From the NCBI GenBank assembly GCA_014323865.1, contig JACONG010000006.1:1-64000 (forward strand): a stretch of DNA of 64,000 nt, written 5' to 3'. The translations under genes and the position numbers were made by a program. The DNA is from Rhodospirillales bacterium (GTDB lineage: Bacteria > Pseudomonadota > Alphaproteobacteria > SP197). Shown here in pieces: positions 46,996 to 58,473 of the stretch. The first letter of the stretch is position 1, and each line of letters opens with the position of its first letter. The notes beneath the pieces are model-generated. The model worked only from the letters and a program-made list of their open reading frames with translations, ran no database searches and was not told the DNA's origin.

Positions 46996-49296
46996 TCAAT
47001 CGGCGATGGGCAGGTCGTAAGCCTCGACCGGAGGCAGATTGCCGCCGAATCGCTCGCATTGGACAAGGGCGGAGTTGCACGAAGGACCCTGACTCAGGCT
47101 GGAACAGCCCTGGTCGCGGGTCAGCACGTTCGGATTGCCGTGGCGTTCCAGGGCTGACGGCTCGCCGGGCTCGTCGCTGTCGAACCAGGAGCCCGTGGCA
47201 ACATTGATGACACCCGGGCGGATGCGTTCGGTCACGACGGCACCGGCGAGGCAGGCGCCGCGTCCGTTGAAGATGCGCAGGATGTCGCCATCGACGATGC
47301 CGCGCGCGGCCGCATCGTCGGGGTGGATCAGGCAGGGCTCGCGGCCGCGTATCTTTGTCGCCTGGCTGGCGCTGCCGGGATCGAGCTGGCTGTGGAGTCG
47401 CCCGGCCGGCTGATCCGACATCAGGTGCAGCGGATGATGCGCGGCGTCGGCGCTGCCGAGCCACTCCCGGGGTTCGCGCCAGACCGCATGGCCGGGGCAG
47501 TCGTTGTAACCGAACCCGGCGATGGTTTCGCTGAAGAGTTCGATTTTGCCCGATGGCGTGGGGAGCGGATGGGCGTCCGGGTCCTCGCGTAGCTTCGCGA
47601 GTTTCGCGGTGGTGTCGTTCCCGGTCGGGATCGAGAGCATGCCGCCCGACCAGAAGGTCTCGAAGTCAGGCAGGTCGCAGCCGGCGCGGTGGGCGTTGTT
47701 GCGGGTGATGCCCCACATATGGCGGATCCAGCCCATCTCGTCGCGGCCTTCGGTGAAGTCATCGCGCTTGCCGAAACGGTCGGCGAGATCGGCGCAGATA
47801 TCGTGGTCGTTGCGCGCCTCGCCGAAGGGGTCGGCCAGCTTGTGCATGGGTGTAAAGAAACCGCCGTGGGCGCTCGCCGCCCAGTCGTTGCGCTCCAGGA
47901 AGGTGGTGGCCGGCAGCACGATATCGGCCACACGGCAAGTCGGCTGGAAGAAGCTGTCGTGCACGATGACGGTGTCGGGACGGCGGAAGGCCTGGACCAG
48001 CCGATGCAGGTCCTGATGGTGGTGGAACGGGTTGCCACCCGCCCACCAGACCAGCCCGATCTCGGGCATCGTCACGTCTTCGCCGTTGTAGGGCATGGTG
48101 CTGCCGGGCTGGAGCAGCATGTCGGCCACGCGGCTGACCGGGATGTAGCGTTGCTCTCCGGGTTTGATCTGCGGGAACGCCGCCTTGCGGAAGGGCAGGC
48201 GGCCCACGCCGTAGTTGTTGAAGGTGCCGAGCCCATAGGCCATCCCCTCGCCGGGCCGCCCGATGCCGCCCAGAAGGGCCGCCAGCGCGCAGGCCATCCA
48301 GAACGGCTGCTCGCCGTTATCGGCCCGCTGCAGCGCCCAGGCGACGGCGATCAGCGTTCTCTTCTCCGCCATGCGCCGCGCGAGATCGACGATGGTCGCT
48401 TCGTCGAGTTCCGTCAGCGCCGCCGCCCAGGCGGGCGTCTTGGGCGTGCTGTCGGACTCGCCCATCACATAGGCGATGACCTGGTCGCCGCCAACGCAGC
48501 AGCGTTCCAGGAAGGCGTGGTCGACATTGCCGTGTTCGATCAGCCAGTGGGCGCAGGCGAGCATCAGCGCAACGTCGGAATTGGGGCGCGGTGCCAACCA
48601 TTGCACATCCGCCAGGTTGTCGTGTTCGTGCCGGATCGGTGAGACCGAGACGACCTCCACGCCCGCCTTCAGGCAGGAATCGAGGCTCTCGTTGTCGACA
48701 TGGGGGCCGGTGCTGCCGGCATCGATCTGCGCGTTCTTGAAGGGCAGGCCGCCGAAACAGACCAGAAGCTCCGTGTTTTCTCGGATCGTCGGCCAGTCGT
48801 GCCCAGCGTTGATCATGCCGAACGAACCCAGGAAACGCGTCACGACCACCTCGGCCGCGGCGGAGGAATAGGTGTTGAGCGCGGCGACGTAACCGCCGGT
48901 GAGGTTCAGGAAACGCTTGAGCTGGCTCTGGGCGTGATGAAAGCGCCCAGCCGAGGCCCAGCCGTAGGACCCGCCGAACACGCCATCCGACCCCAGCCGG
49001 TCGCGTGTCGATTGCAGGGCTTCGGCGGCAAGGTCGAGCGCGCTGTCCCAGGCGACCGGCACGTAACGCTCCCGCCCTCGCCCTTCGCGGCTGTCGGGAC
49101 CATTGGCCAGATAGCCTTCGCGCACGAGCGGGCAGGGGATGCGTGCGCGGGGATCGGCGACATCGGCCAGATTGGCGGAGATGCGGGCAGGGTCTGGATC
49201 ATCGCCGGCCGGGCGCATCTCCGGCAGGCCGCCATCCGTCCGGATCTGACCTTCGTAAATGCCCCAGTGGGCGGCGGTGGCGACACGATCCGACAT
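46996..49296 (-). CDS. BisC/DMSO-reductase-family molybdopterin oxidoreductase
   Basis: 766 residues. THWG-like AHWGIYEGQIRTDGG start, the serine-ligand region SYGWASAGRFHHAQSQLKRF, MPEIGLVWWAGGNPFHHHQD and the MGD-binding C-terminal domain (HLMSDQPAGRLHSQLDPGSA). No N-terminal Fe-S CxxC cluster and no Tat signal, so a cytoplasmic biotin-sulfoxide/trimethylamine-N-oxide/methionine-sulfoxide type enzyme. ATG at 49296 fits the family start. Converges with nothing; upstream is a TauD ghost on the other strand. Confidence 0.87.
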   Translation of the reverse strand: MSDRVATAAHWGIYEGQIRTDGGLPEMRPAGDDPDPARISANLADVADPRARIPCPLVREGYLANGPDSREGRGRERYVPVAWDSALDLAAEALQSTRDRLGSDGVFGGSYGWASAGRFHHAQSQLKRFLNLTGGYVAALNTYSSAAAEVVVTRFLGSFGMINAGHDWPTIRENTELLVCFGGLPFKNAQIDAGSTGPHVDNESLDSCLKAGVEVVSVSPIRHEHDNLADVQWLAPRPNSDVALMLACAHWLIEHGNVDHAFLERCCVGGDQVIAYVMGESDSTPKTPAWAAALTELDEATIVDLARRMAEKRTLIAVAWALQRADNGEQPFWMACALAALLGGIGRPGEGMAYGLGTFNNYGVGRLPFRKAAFPQIKPGEQRYIPVSRVADMLLQPGSTMPYNGEDVTMPEIGLVWWAGGNPFHHHQDLHRLVQAFRRPDTVIVHDSFFQPTCRVADIVLPATTFLERNDWAASAHGGFFTPMHKLADPFGEARNDHDICADLADRFGKRDDFTEGRDEMGWIRHMWGITRNNAHRAGCDLPDFETFWSGGMLSIPTGNDTTAKLAKLREDPDAHPLPTPSGKIELFSETIAGFGYNDCPGHAVWREPREWLGSADAAHHPLHLMSDQPAGRLHSQLDPGSASQATKIRGREPCLIHPDDAAARGIVDGDILRIFNGRGACLAGAVVTERIRPGVINVATGSWFDSDEPGEPSALERHGNPNVLTRDQGCSSLSQGPSCNSALVQCERFGGNLPPVEAYDLPIAD

Positions 49297-49504
49297 GCCG
49301 CTTCTCTGGCACAGGCCATGCGGCGTGTCAGCATCACGGTGTTGTGCCACAAGGTGCGCCGAACACGGGGACAGAGACATGACGGCATTCGATTCGCCGC
49401 GCCCCGGGAAGAACGTCGCTTTCGCCCATGTCCGTCTTCCTGGGGATGTGGAGCAGGTTGATGTCGGAGACGACCGCCGTCATGCTCAGCGAGCTGGCAC
49501 TGTT

Positions 49505-49706
49505 ACTCAGCGCGACCATCTGCTGCGCATGCTGTGCGCGTTCGCCGAACATCCGAACGACCGGATGCGCCACCATCTGGCAGCCCAACGACCTCGGCAC
49601 GTGGGACAACCGCTGCATCATGCATATCGCCACGCCCAACTTCACCAGCCACAGCAGGATGCACCGCATCACGGTGCTGGGTGACCAGCCGTATCACGAG
49701 GGTGGT
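49505..49706 (+). pseudogene. TauD/TfdA dioxygenase C-terminal remnant
   Basis: LLRMLCAFAEHPNDRMRHH in one frame, then WQPNDLGTWDNRCIMHIATP with MHRITVLGDQP in another. The W-x-P-x-D-x--x-WDNR-x-MH-A-x-P...-MHR-TV-GD pattern is the C-terminal core of TauD/TfdA 2-oxoglutarate dioxygenases, with the distal His and 2OG Arg. One frameshift and no N-terminus. The second piece is in frame with the next gene and has no stop before it, so an automatic start call would wrongly include it. Confidence 0.6.
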
Positions 49707-50972
49707 ATGAAGCTCACGCCCGACGAACAAGCCATGGCGGATGGCCGCCGCGGCCCAGTGCTCGAGTTCGCCATCGGTCTGCTGGCCAAGGCCGGGGCGC
49801 TGCACGGCGCGGAACGGTTCCAACCGATTGCGGCAGCCTATGTGAACACGACCTTCGCGGCGATCCAGCCGCACCACGATTTCCTGAAATGGGTCGCGGA
49901 CGAGGGGACCGAGGTTGCGGTGCCGACCTGCACGAACGTCGGGGTCCACGACCCCGACAACCCGCTGCTCCGGCGCGACGAGGAGGGGTTGCGCGATTCG
50001 ACGCGCAGCCGCGCGCTCAGGGACTTGCACGCGAAAGTCGGCTGCAAGCTTGCCATGACCTGTGCGCCTTATCAGCTTCCGGGCGCGCCGGGGTTCGGGG
50101 CGCAGATCGCGGTCTCGGAATCGAATGCGGTGAGCTACTTCAACAGCGTCGTCGGTGCGCGCACGCTGAAGTACGGAGACTACATCGACCTTTGCGCCGG
50201 GCTGACCGGCCGCGTGCCGCTGTGCGGGCTTCACACCGACGAGGGCCGCCTGGCGACGCTGCATCTCGAGGTTGCGACGTTGCCCGAGGCGCTGGCCGCC
50301 GACGATCTCTCCTATCACCTGATCGGTCATGCCATGGGGCGCAAGGTCGGCATGAAGATCCCTGTGCTCACGGGCGTGAACCCGGCTGCCACGCCGGAGA
50401 ACCTTCGCGGCATCAGTGCGACCGGAGCCTCGGCGGGCGGGGTGGCGATGTATCACGCGGTGGGCCTGACGCCAGAGGCGCCCACACTGGATGCTGCGAC
50501 CGGCGGGCGCGAGGTGGAGCAGGGCGCGATCACCGTCGATGACGTCATTGCGTCCAGGAACGAGATGACCGGATTCACGAAAGGCCCCATCGACGCCGTG
50601 GTGATCGGCACGCCGCATGTACCCCTCAACGAAGTGGAACGTCTCGCCGGGCTGATCGACGGCCGCCGGGTGAAGAACGACATGCCGTTCTACATCCAGA
50701 TGAACCGCTTCGTCCTCGAATGCGCCCGCGAGCAGGGCTGGATCGACACCATCGTCGCCGCGGGCGTGACGCCGGTGGTCGATACCTGCCTCTACTGGCG
50801 GCCGGTGGCCCATGGCCTGGTCGGCCGCGTCATGACGAATTCCGGCAAATATGCCTACTACGCGCCCGGCGAACTGCCGGTCGAGACGGCGATCGCCAGC
50901 CTTGATGAATGCGTTGAGTCGGCTGTGCGCGGCGAAGTCTGGCGCAACCCCGACCTGGAGCTCGCAGCATGA
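49707..50972 (+). CDS. aconitase X large (catalytic) subunit
   Basis: 421 residues from MKLTPDEQAMADGRRGPVLE, the family start. AAAYVNTTFAAIQPHHDFLK, VAVPTCTNVGVHDPDNPLL and MTCAPYQLPGAPGFGAQIAV (cluster Cys region), CGLHTDEGRLATLHL and PFYIQMNRFVLECARE match AcnX. AcnX proteins dehydrate cis- or trans-3-hydroxy-L-proline or mevalonate 5-phosphate. The small subunit gene follows with a 4-nt overlap. Confidence 0.85.
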   Translation: MKLTPDEQAMADGRRGPVLEFAIGLLAKAGALHGAERFQPIAAAYVNTTFAAIQPHHDFLKWVADEGTEVAVPTCTNVGVHDPDNPLLRRDEEGLRDSTRSRALRDLHAKVGCKLAMTCAPYQLPGAPGFGAQIAVSESNAVSYFNSVVGARTLKYGDYIDLCAGLTGRVPLCGLHTDEGRLATLHLEVATLPEALAADDLSYHLIGHAMGRKVGMKIPVLTGVNPAATPENLRGISATGASAGGVAMYHAVGLTPEAPTLDAATGGREVEQGAITVDDVIASRNEMTGFTKGPIDAVVIGTPHVPLNEVERLAGLIDGRRVKNDMPFYIQMNRFVLECAREQGWIDTIVAAGVTPVVDTCLYWRPVAHGLVGRVMTNSGKYAYYAPGELPVETAIASLDECVESAVRGEVWRNPDLELAA

Positions 50973-51368
50973 CGCCGCTCAAGCCGCTGATCGGGGGCAG
51001 TGTCGACGCGCCCGTGCTCGTGCTCAATGCGCCGATCAGCTTCTGGGGTGGCGTCGACCATGAAACCGGCCGCATCACCGACAAGAGCCACCCGCAGCTC
51101 GGCGTTCTCGTTGGCGGCGCATGCATGGTCGTGCCCAACATCCGTGGCTCCGGCGGCACGCCCGGCAACCTCGCCGACACCCTGCGGCGGGGCTGCGGGC
51201 ATCGTGATCGGCTATCCCGACGTCAACGTCATGACCGGCATCGTCGTCGCGAACAGACTTTACGGCACGTTCTGTCCCATGTTCCTGGCCGACGAAGAGC
51301 AGCGCACGGCGTTCGCGACGGGCATGCGCGCGACGATCGGGGAAGGGGGCGAGGTGACATTCTGCTGA
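50969..51368 (+). pseudogene. aconitase X small (DUF126 swivel) subunit, frameshifted
   Basis: Frame one gives GGSVDAPVLVLNAPISFWGG, VDHETGRITDKSHPQLG and GSGGTPGNLADTLRRG. After a shift near 51185 the next frame continues AAGIVIGYPDVNVMTGIVVA, then NRLYGTFCPMFLADEE, to 51368. Together they make a normal-length (about 130-residue) swivel subunit. A single-base change separates it from an intact gene, so it may be recent decay or a sequence error; without it AcnX would be inactive. Confidence 0.75.
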
Positions 51369-51722
51369 TGCCGATCCTGGTCAGCCGATTCTGGTCACGG
51401 GCAACACCAACGCGCCCACGGTCATGCTGAGAGCTTACTTCGGATCGCCCACATCTGCAACGCCGTGATTCCCGTCTTCCAGTTCGAGGCCGCCAACATT
51501 CATGCCAGCTGATGGCCGAACCTGGAGCGCTGATTCCTGGCCTTCGACGACCTGGGGTGCGCCGCGCGCTCGGCCGATAGGTCAGAAAGACGGGGAACGG
51601 GCGGAACACGTGCTCCGGCAGGCAGCGCACGAGGGATTCCCGTCCCCGGATGACGCGATGTCGTATTGATGTCGTATTGGCGCACGAGAGCCGGAGCATG
51701 AGGGCAAGGGGGAGAGGAGCCG
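51369..51722. other. 354-bp stretch with degraded sequence
   Basis: Short readable pieces (AVIPVFQFEAANIHAS, LMAEPGALIPGFDDL) in different frames suggest a dead gene, but I cannot name a family. No RNA gene or terminator seen. Confidence 0.3.
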
Positions 51723-52391
51723 TTAGAGTTCGGGCAGCACGGTGTGCAGTTCGTCCATGCGGTCGATCAGGCGGTCGCCGCCGAGTTCTTCCACGGGGAT
51801 GGTCGTGTAACCGTAGCGAACCAGCACGCAGGGCATGTCGAGACCCTTCGCAGCATCGAGGTCGGCGCGGCTGTCACCGATCATGATGGCGTCGGCGGGC
51901 TCCACGCCAAGGCGTTCCAGTACCACGCCGATGTGTCGGGGGTCGGGCTTCATCACACCGGTGTCACCGCCCACGACGGCGCCCATGAACGGCAGCAGGC
52001 CGAATTCGCGGACCACGATGTCGGTCGCAACCTGGCGCTTGTTGGTGCAGATGCCGAGGGCGACACCGTCGCCATGCAGCGTTTCGATGGTCTCGCGGAC
52101 CGTAGGGTAGACGCTGGAGAGCCGGGTGCTGCGCGGAACGTAGTGATGGCGGAAACGCTCGTTGAACCAGTCGACACCCTGCTCGGGCATGCCACCGGTC
52201 TGGTCGAGGGCGCGGTCGATCAGGCCGGTCCAGCCGGTGCCCACCATCTCCCGGATCATCCGGTCGGTGAAGCCGACCCGTCCGAGTTCCGCCATGACCA
52301 TGTTGAGCGCATCGGCAATGTCGGGCGCGCTGTCGATCAACGTGCCGTCGAGATCGAACACGACGGCTTGGAAACGGTGACGACGCGGCAC
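51723..52391 (-). CDS. gph: phosphoglycolate phosphatase-like HAD hydrolase
   Basis: 222 residues. Motif I VVFDLDGTLIDSAPDIADAL, cap with GTGWTGLIDRALDQ, motif II GICTNKRQ, motif III lysine in KPDPRHI, motif IV MIGDSRADLDAAKGL. These fit Gph, which removes the phosphate of 2-phosphoglycolate. It faces away from glmU; the 168 nt between them must hold both promoters. Confidence 0.87.
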   Translation of the reverse strand: MPRRHRFQAVVFDLDGTLIDSAPDIADALNMVMAELGRVGFTDRMIREMVGTGWTGLIDRALDQTGGMPEQGVDWFNERFRHHYVPRSTRLSSVYPTVRETIETLHGDGVALGICTNKRQVATDIVVREFGLLPFMGAVVGGDTGVMKPDPRHIGVVLERLGVEPADAIMIGDSRADLDAAKGLDMPCVLVRYGYTTIPVEELGGDRLIDRMDELHTVLPEL

Positions 52392-52559
52392 GGCTGGCTC
52401 CTGCGGCGGGCGGGCACACCCTACGTTGGCACTTCTTCCCCATCAACACGGGTGCTGTAAGCCTTTGAAAGACTGTTTGTCTTGGCCGGTTCCGGATCGT
52501 TGTGGCACGTTTCGGCCCCCTTCCGGGCACACATGTTCCTTTCTCCAGATGAGGTCTCC

Positions 52560-53945
52560 ATGACCGATGATCTCGCCCTTCCGGGTGTTGCCGTGGTGGT
52601 GTTGGGGGCAGGGCTCGGCTCCCGCATGAAATCGGACCTGCCAAAGGTCATGCACCGGATCTGCGGTCGTCCGATGGTCAACCATGTGCTTGATGCTGCT
52701 GCGGGGATTGCGCCCGAGCGAACCGTGGTGGTGATCGGTCCCGGCATGGACGACCTGGCGCGGGCGGTCGCGCCGGCGATCACAGCGGTCCAGAAGACGC
52801 CCCGCGGTACGGCCGATGCGGTAAAGGCAGCGCGCGATGCGCTGCAGGGTTTCAACGCCGGTGACGTGATCGTGGTGTCTGGCGATGCTGCAACCATCGA
52901 AGCACGGACGCTCCATGACCTCGTTGTGGCCCGTCGGTCGAGCGGTGCCGCGGTCGTCGTTCTCGGCATCAATGTCCGGACCGCGAACCGGTACGGACGC
53001 CTGGTCGTCGACGCGACGGGTGGCCTCAGGAAGATTGTTGAGTTTTGTGATGCATCAGATAAGGAAAAGTCAATAAGCCTTTGTAATTCAGGAATGATGA
53101 GCATTGACGTGTCGGTTCTGTTCGATCTTGTGGACGCGATCGGCAATGACAATGCCAAGGGTGAGTTCTATCTGACGGACATCGTCGAACTGGCGTGCCG
53201 GAAAGGCGGTCACGTCGCGGTTCTGGAGATCGACGATCCCGATGACACGATCGGGGCTGACGACCGCGCCGACCTGGCCCGCTTCGAGGCCGTGATGCAG
53301 CGCCGCCTGCGCGAGCGCGCCATGGCCGAAGGCTGCGGCATGATGGCACCCGACACGGTCTATCTCTCCTGGGACACACGGATTGGCCGCGACGTGACCA
53401 TCGAACCCCATGTCGTGATCGGGCCGGGCGTCTGCATCGGCGACGGGACGATCGTGAAAGCGTTCAGCCATCTCGAGAACTGCGTTGTCGGCAAGAACAC
53501 GCGTGTCGGGCCCTATGCGCGGTTGCGGCCCGGCGCGGACGTCGGTGACGGTGCGCACATCGGCAACTTCGTCGAGGTCAAGAACGCAGCCATCGAGCCC
53601 GGCGCGAAAGCCAATCATCTGAGCTACATCGGCGATGCCCGTATCGGCGCAGGCGCCAACGTCGGGGCGGGCACGATCACCTGCAACTACGACGGCTACC
53701 TGAAGCACCACACCGATATCGGCGCGGGTGCGTTCATCGGTTCCAACACGGCGCTCATCGCGCCGGTCAAGGTCGGTGACGGCGCGATCGTGGGGGCCGG
53801 CAGCACCGTCACGCGCGACATTCCGGCCGATGCGCTGTCCGTGGAACGTTCGGACCAGATCACACGGGAGGACGCTGCGCCCCGGGTTCACGAACGCAAG
53901 GCGGCCGAAAAGGCGCGTCGCAAACAAGAACAACAGAAAGGTTAG
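52560..53945 (+). CDS. glmU: bifunctional GlcNAc-1-P uridylyltransferase / GlcN-1-P acetyltransferase
   Basis: 461 residues. Uridylyltransferase domain with VVVLGAGLGSRMKSDLPKVM; C-terminal left-handed beta-helix with GNFVEVKNAAIEPGAKANHL and GAGTITCNYDGYLKHHTDIG. It makes UDP-GlcNAc for peptidoglycan and LPS. ATG at 52560 follows GAGGTCTCC. A short stretch (53028-53108) uses unusually AT-rich codons, including ATA, TCA, GGA and AGG, within a conserved protein segment. glmS follows after 3 nt. Confidence 0.95.
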   Translation: MTDDLALPGVAVVVLGAGLGSRMKSDLPKVMHRICGRPMVNHVLDAAAGIAPERTVVVIGPGMDDLARAVAPAITAVQKTPRGTADAVKAARDALQGFNAGDVIVVSGDAATIEARTLHDLVVARRSSGAAVVVLGINVRTANRYGRLVVDATGGLRKIVEFCDASDKEKSISLCNSGMMSIDVSVLFDLVDAIGNDNAKGEFYLTDIVELACRKGGHVAVLEIDDPDDTIGADDRADLARFEAVMQRRLRERAMAEGCGMMAPDTVYLSWDTRIGRDVTIEPHVVIGPGVCIGDGTIVKAFSHLENCVVGKNTRVGPYARLRPGADVGDGAHIGNFVEVKNAAIEPGAKANHLSYIGDARIGAGANVGAGTITCNYDGYLKHHTDIGAGAFIGSNTALIAPVKVGDGAIVGAGSTVTRDIPADALSVERSDQITREDAAPRVHERKAAEKARRKQEQQKG

Positions 53946-53948
53946 TCC

Positions 53949-55772
<1,824 letters not shown>

Positions 55773-55915
55773 GGCGGGGGCTGGCGGTCGACTCCGCCGA
55801 CTTCCGTTTTGACTGGGCGCGCAGGACCAAAGCCCCATTGCAGATCGAGGGGATCGGGACCGAGGCCTACGCGCTGGACGACCACCCTGCTGACCGCCGG
55901 ACAGGAAAAAGGCCC

Positions 55916-56893
55916 ATGAAGACGCGGATCACTGATCTCTTCGGCATCGAACATCCGATCATCCAGGGCGGCATGCACCATGTCGGTTTCGCCGAGATGG
56001 CCTCGGCCGTCTCGAACGCGGGCGGTCTCGGCATCCTCACGGCGCTGACCCAGCCGTCGCCGGAGGCGCTCGCGGACGAGATCGCGCGCTGTCGCGAGAT
56101 GACGGGCAAGCCCTTCGGCGTGAACCTGACCTTCCTGCCGTCGTTCCGCCAGCCCGACTATCCCGGTTACGTGAGGGCAATCATTGAGGGCGGCGTGAAG
56201 GCGGTCGAGACCGCCGGCAACAATCCGGTCCAGGTCCTGCCGCCGCTCAAGGAAGCGGGCGTTGCCGTGATCCACAAGTGCACCTCGGTGCGCCACTCGC
56301 TGAAGGCACAGTCGATCGGCTGCGATGCGGTCTCGGTCGACGGCTTCGAGTGCGGGGGTCATCCGGGCGAGGACGATATCCCCAACATGATCCTGCTGCC
56401 GCGTGCAGCCGACGAACTCGAGATCCCCTTCGTCGCCTCGGGCGGCATGGCCGATGCGCGTTCGCTGGTCGCCGCCATGGCGCTGGGGGCGGAAGGCATG
56501 AATATGGCGACGCGCTTCATTGCGACGCAGGAGGCACCCGTCCACGACAACGTCAAACAGGCGATCCTTCAAGCGACCGAGCGCGACACGCGGCTCATCA
56601 TGCGCCCGTTGCGCAACACCGAGCGTGTGCTGAACAACAACGCGGTCGAGGAGATTCTCGCCAGGGAAAGGGAACTCGGCGACGCCATCACGATTGAAGA
56701 CATCGCCGAGGAGGTCGGTGGCGTCTATCCGCGTATCATGCAGCAGGGCGAGCTCGACGCCGGTGCCTGGTCCTGCGGCATGGTCGCGGGTCTCGTCTAC
56801 GACATCCCGACCGTGAAGCAGCTCATCGACCGCATCGTGAGCGCGGCCGAAGCCCTGGTCCGCAAGCGGCTGGAAGGTTTCCTCGCGGCGTAG
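55916..56893 (+). CDS. nitronate monooxygenase family flavoprotein
   Basis: 325 residues. MKTRITDLFGIEHPIIQGGM start, HVGFAEMASAVSNAGGLGIL, AVSVDGFECGGHPGEDDIPN (FMN/phosphate region) and SGGMADARSLVAAMALGAEG fit the 2-nitropropane dioxygenase/nitronate monooxygenase TIM barrel. It oxidises propionate-3-nitronate-type toxins; some members are enoyl reductases. Start preceded by AGGAAAAAGG. Confidence 0.87.
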   Translation: MKTRITDLFGIEHPIIQGGMHHVGFAEMASAVSNAGGLGILTALTQPSPEALADEIARCREMTGKPFGVNLTFLPSFRQPDYPGYVRAIIEGGVKAVETAGNNPVQVLPPLKEAGVAVIHKCTSVRHSLKAQSIGCDAVSVDGFECGGHPGEDDIPNMILLPRAADELEIPFVASGGMADARSLVAAMALGAEGMNMATRFIATQEAPVHDNVKQAILQATERDTRLIMRPLRNTERVLNNNAVEEILARERELGDAITIEDIAEEVGGVYPRIMQQGELDAGAWSCGMVAGLVYDIPTVKQLIDRIVSAAEALVRKRLEGFLAA

Positions 56894-56934
56894 GCGGCGG
56901 GCCGCACAGGGCACCGACCGGAGACCTGGCGGTC

Positions 56935-57110
56935 TTGCACCGGGCGATCGAAAGCATGGCGGCAGAGATTTCGTAGCCCGTGACGTCCGGGCCTTGTGCC
57001 ACAAACGGGGCACTGATCCGTTCGGTGTCGCATCCCGGCGCGATCATGCGGGCGGAGCGTTCGGGTCGCGTGATACTGCGCGGCGATGCGGGTGAAATCG
57101 GCATTGGCCA
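56935..57110 (-). pseudogene. SAM methyltransferase fragment
   Basis: ANADFTRIAAQYHATRTLRP in one frame and RMIAPGCDTERISAPFVAQG, then PDVTGYEISAAMLSIARC, in another correspond to the start of ubiE-like methyltransferases (Y-RIA--Y-A...ILE-GCGTGRI--P-A--G-DVTG-DIS--ML-IAR). The SAM-binding glycines are partly lost (GCDTER for GCGTGR). Only about 60 codons remain. Confidence 0.5.
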
Positions 57111-57154
57111 GGGGATCCGTGTCCTTCTCGTCTGCCGGCGAGCAGCCCATGGGC

Positions 57155-58366
57155 CTATGCGTTGGCACGCACAGCCCGTTCGAGCCTTTCCATGGCGTCC
57201 TGCACCACGGCGCGCGGGCAGGCGACGTTCATCCGGGCGAACCCCGTTCCGCCGGGACCGAAGGCGCTGCCGGCTTCGAGCCGGATGCGTGCCCGGCTGA
57301 GAATCCGTTCGATCAGCACGTCTTCCCCGAGACCCGCGCCGCGCATGTCGATCCATTGCAGGTAGGTGCCTTCAATTGCAATCGGCTGGAACTCGGGCAG
57401 GCGTTCGGCGCAGAAGTCGCGGACCAGCGCCATGTTCCCCGATACATAGGCGAGCAGGGCGTCGAGCCATGGACCGCCGTCCCTGAAACCCGCCATCAAA
57501 CCCGCCTTCGAGACCGGGTTCAGGCCCCAGTTGCCGTCATGCAGGCTGCCTTCGGCATAGGCCTCGCGCAGCGTCTTGTCGGGGATGATGACGTTGGACA
57601 GGTGGAGGCCCGCCAGGTTCATGGTCTTGGAGAGCCCGCTTGCCTGAATGGTCTTCGCAGTGGCTTCGCCCGCGACGCTGAGGAACGGGACGAGCCTGTG
57701 ACCAGGCATGATGAGATCGCCGTGAATCTCGTCGGCGAAGATCATGACGTCGTGGCGCAGGCAGATCTCCGCCATGCGCGTGAGCTCGTCGGCTGTGAAG
57801 CAGCGGCCCACGGGGTTGTGCGGATTGCACAGGATGAAGAGCCGGACGGCGGGATCAGCGCAAGCGTCCTCGAAACTGTCGAGGTCGATCTCGTAGCGGC
57901 CGCCGTGGAAGGTCAGCTCGTTGGTGACGACCTCGCAGTTGTTGACCGAGATCGCATCGAAAAAGGGCGGGAAGGCGGGCGTCTGCAGCACGATCCTGCT
58001 GCCTTGGGGAATGAACCGTCGGATCGTCAGGAACAGGCTCGGAAGCACGCCGCGGTGGGTCAGCACCCAATCCGGCGCGATCGCCCAGTGGTGCCGCTCC
58101 AGCTGCCAGCACAGAACAGCCTCACGATAGGCGTCGCTCTCGGCGGTGTAGCCGAGGATGCCGTGATCGATACGCGCCTTCATGGCCGCGGTGACGCAGG
58201 GCGGGGCGGCAAATTCCATATCGGCGACCGACATGGAGATGGGAGCCGGGCCCTCGCCCTCGAACAACGCCGTGGGCGCGTCCTGGCCGTGTGCTGCCAT
58301 CGAGAAATCCCACTTCGCCGCAAACGTGTTGCGGCGATCGATGACCGTGTCGAAATCGAAACTCAT
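57155..58366 (-). CDS. MalY/PatB-type PLP enzyme (cystathionine beta-lyase)
   Basis: 403 residues. FDTVIDRRNTFAAKWDFSMA at the N-terminus, SMSVADMEFAAPPCVTAAMK, FILCNPHNPVGRCFTADEL, IFADEIHGDLIMPGH and the PLP lysine in ASGLSKTMNLAGLHLSNVII. These are MalY/PatB features; such enzymes cleave cystathionine or cysteine C-S bonds. It is monocistronic here. Confidence 0.88.
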   Translation of the reverse strand: MSFDFDTVIDRRNTFAAKWDFSMAAHGQDAPTALFEGEGPAPISMSVADMEFAAPPCVTAAMKARIDHGILGYTAESDAYREAVLCWQLERHHWAIAPDWVLTHRGVLPSLFLTIRRFIPQGSRIVLQTPAFPPFFDAISVNNCEVVTNELTFHGGRYEIDLDSFEDACADPAVRLFILCNPHNPVGRCFTADELTRMAEICLRHDVMIFADEIHGDLIMPGHRLVPFLSVAGEATAKTIQASGLSKTMNLAGLHLSNVIIPDKTLREAYAEGSLHDGNWGLNPVSKAGLMAGFRDGGPWLDALLAYVSGNMALVRDFCAERLPEFQPIAIEGTYLQWIDMRGAGLGEDVLIERILSRARIRLEAGSAFGPGGTGFARMNVACPRAVVQDAMERLERAVRANA

Positions 58367-58473
58367 GAACGTCTCCGGCTGTCGGTTCCCAGGACCTCTC
58401 TACCTGCGTGGCGTCATGACCTCAACGGGCAGGGGTTCGGTCAGATAGGGCAGGTGTCCGACACGCGGGGACC

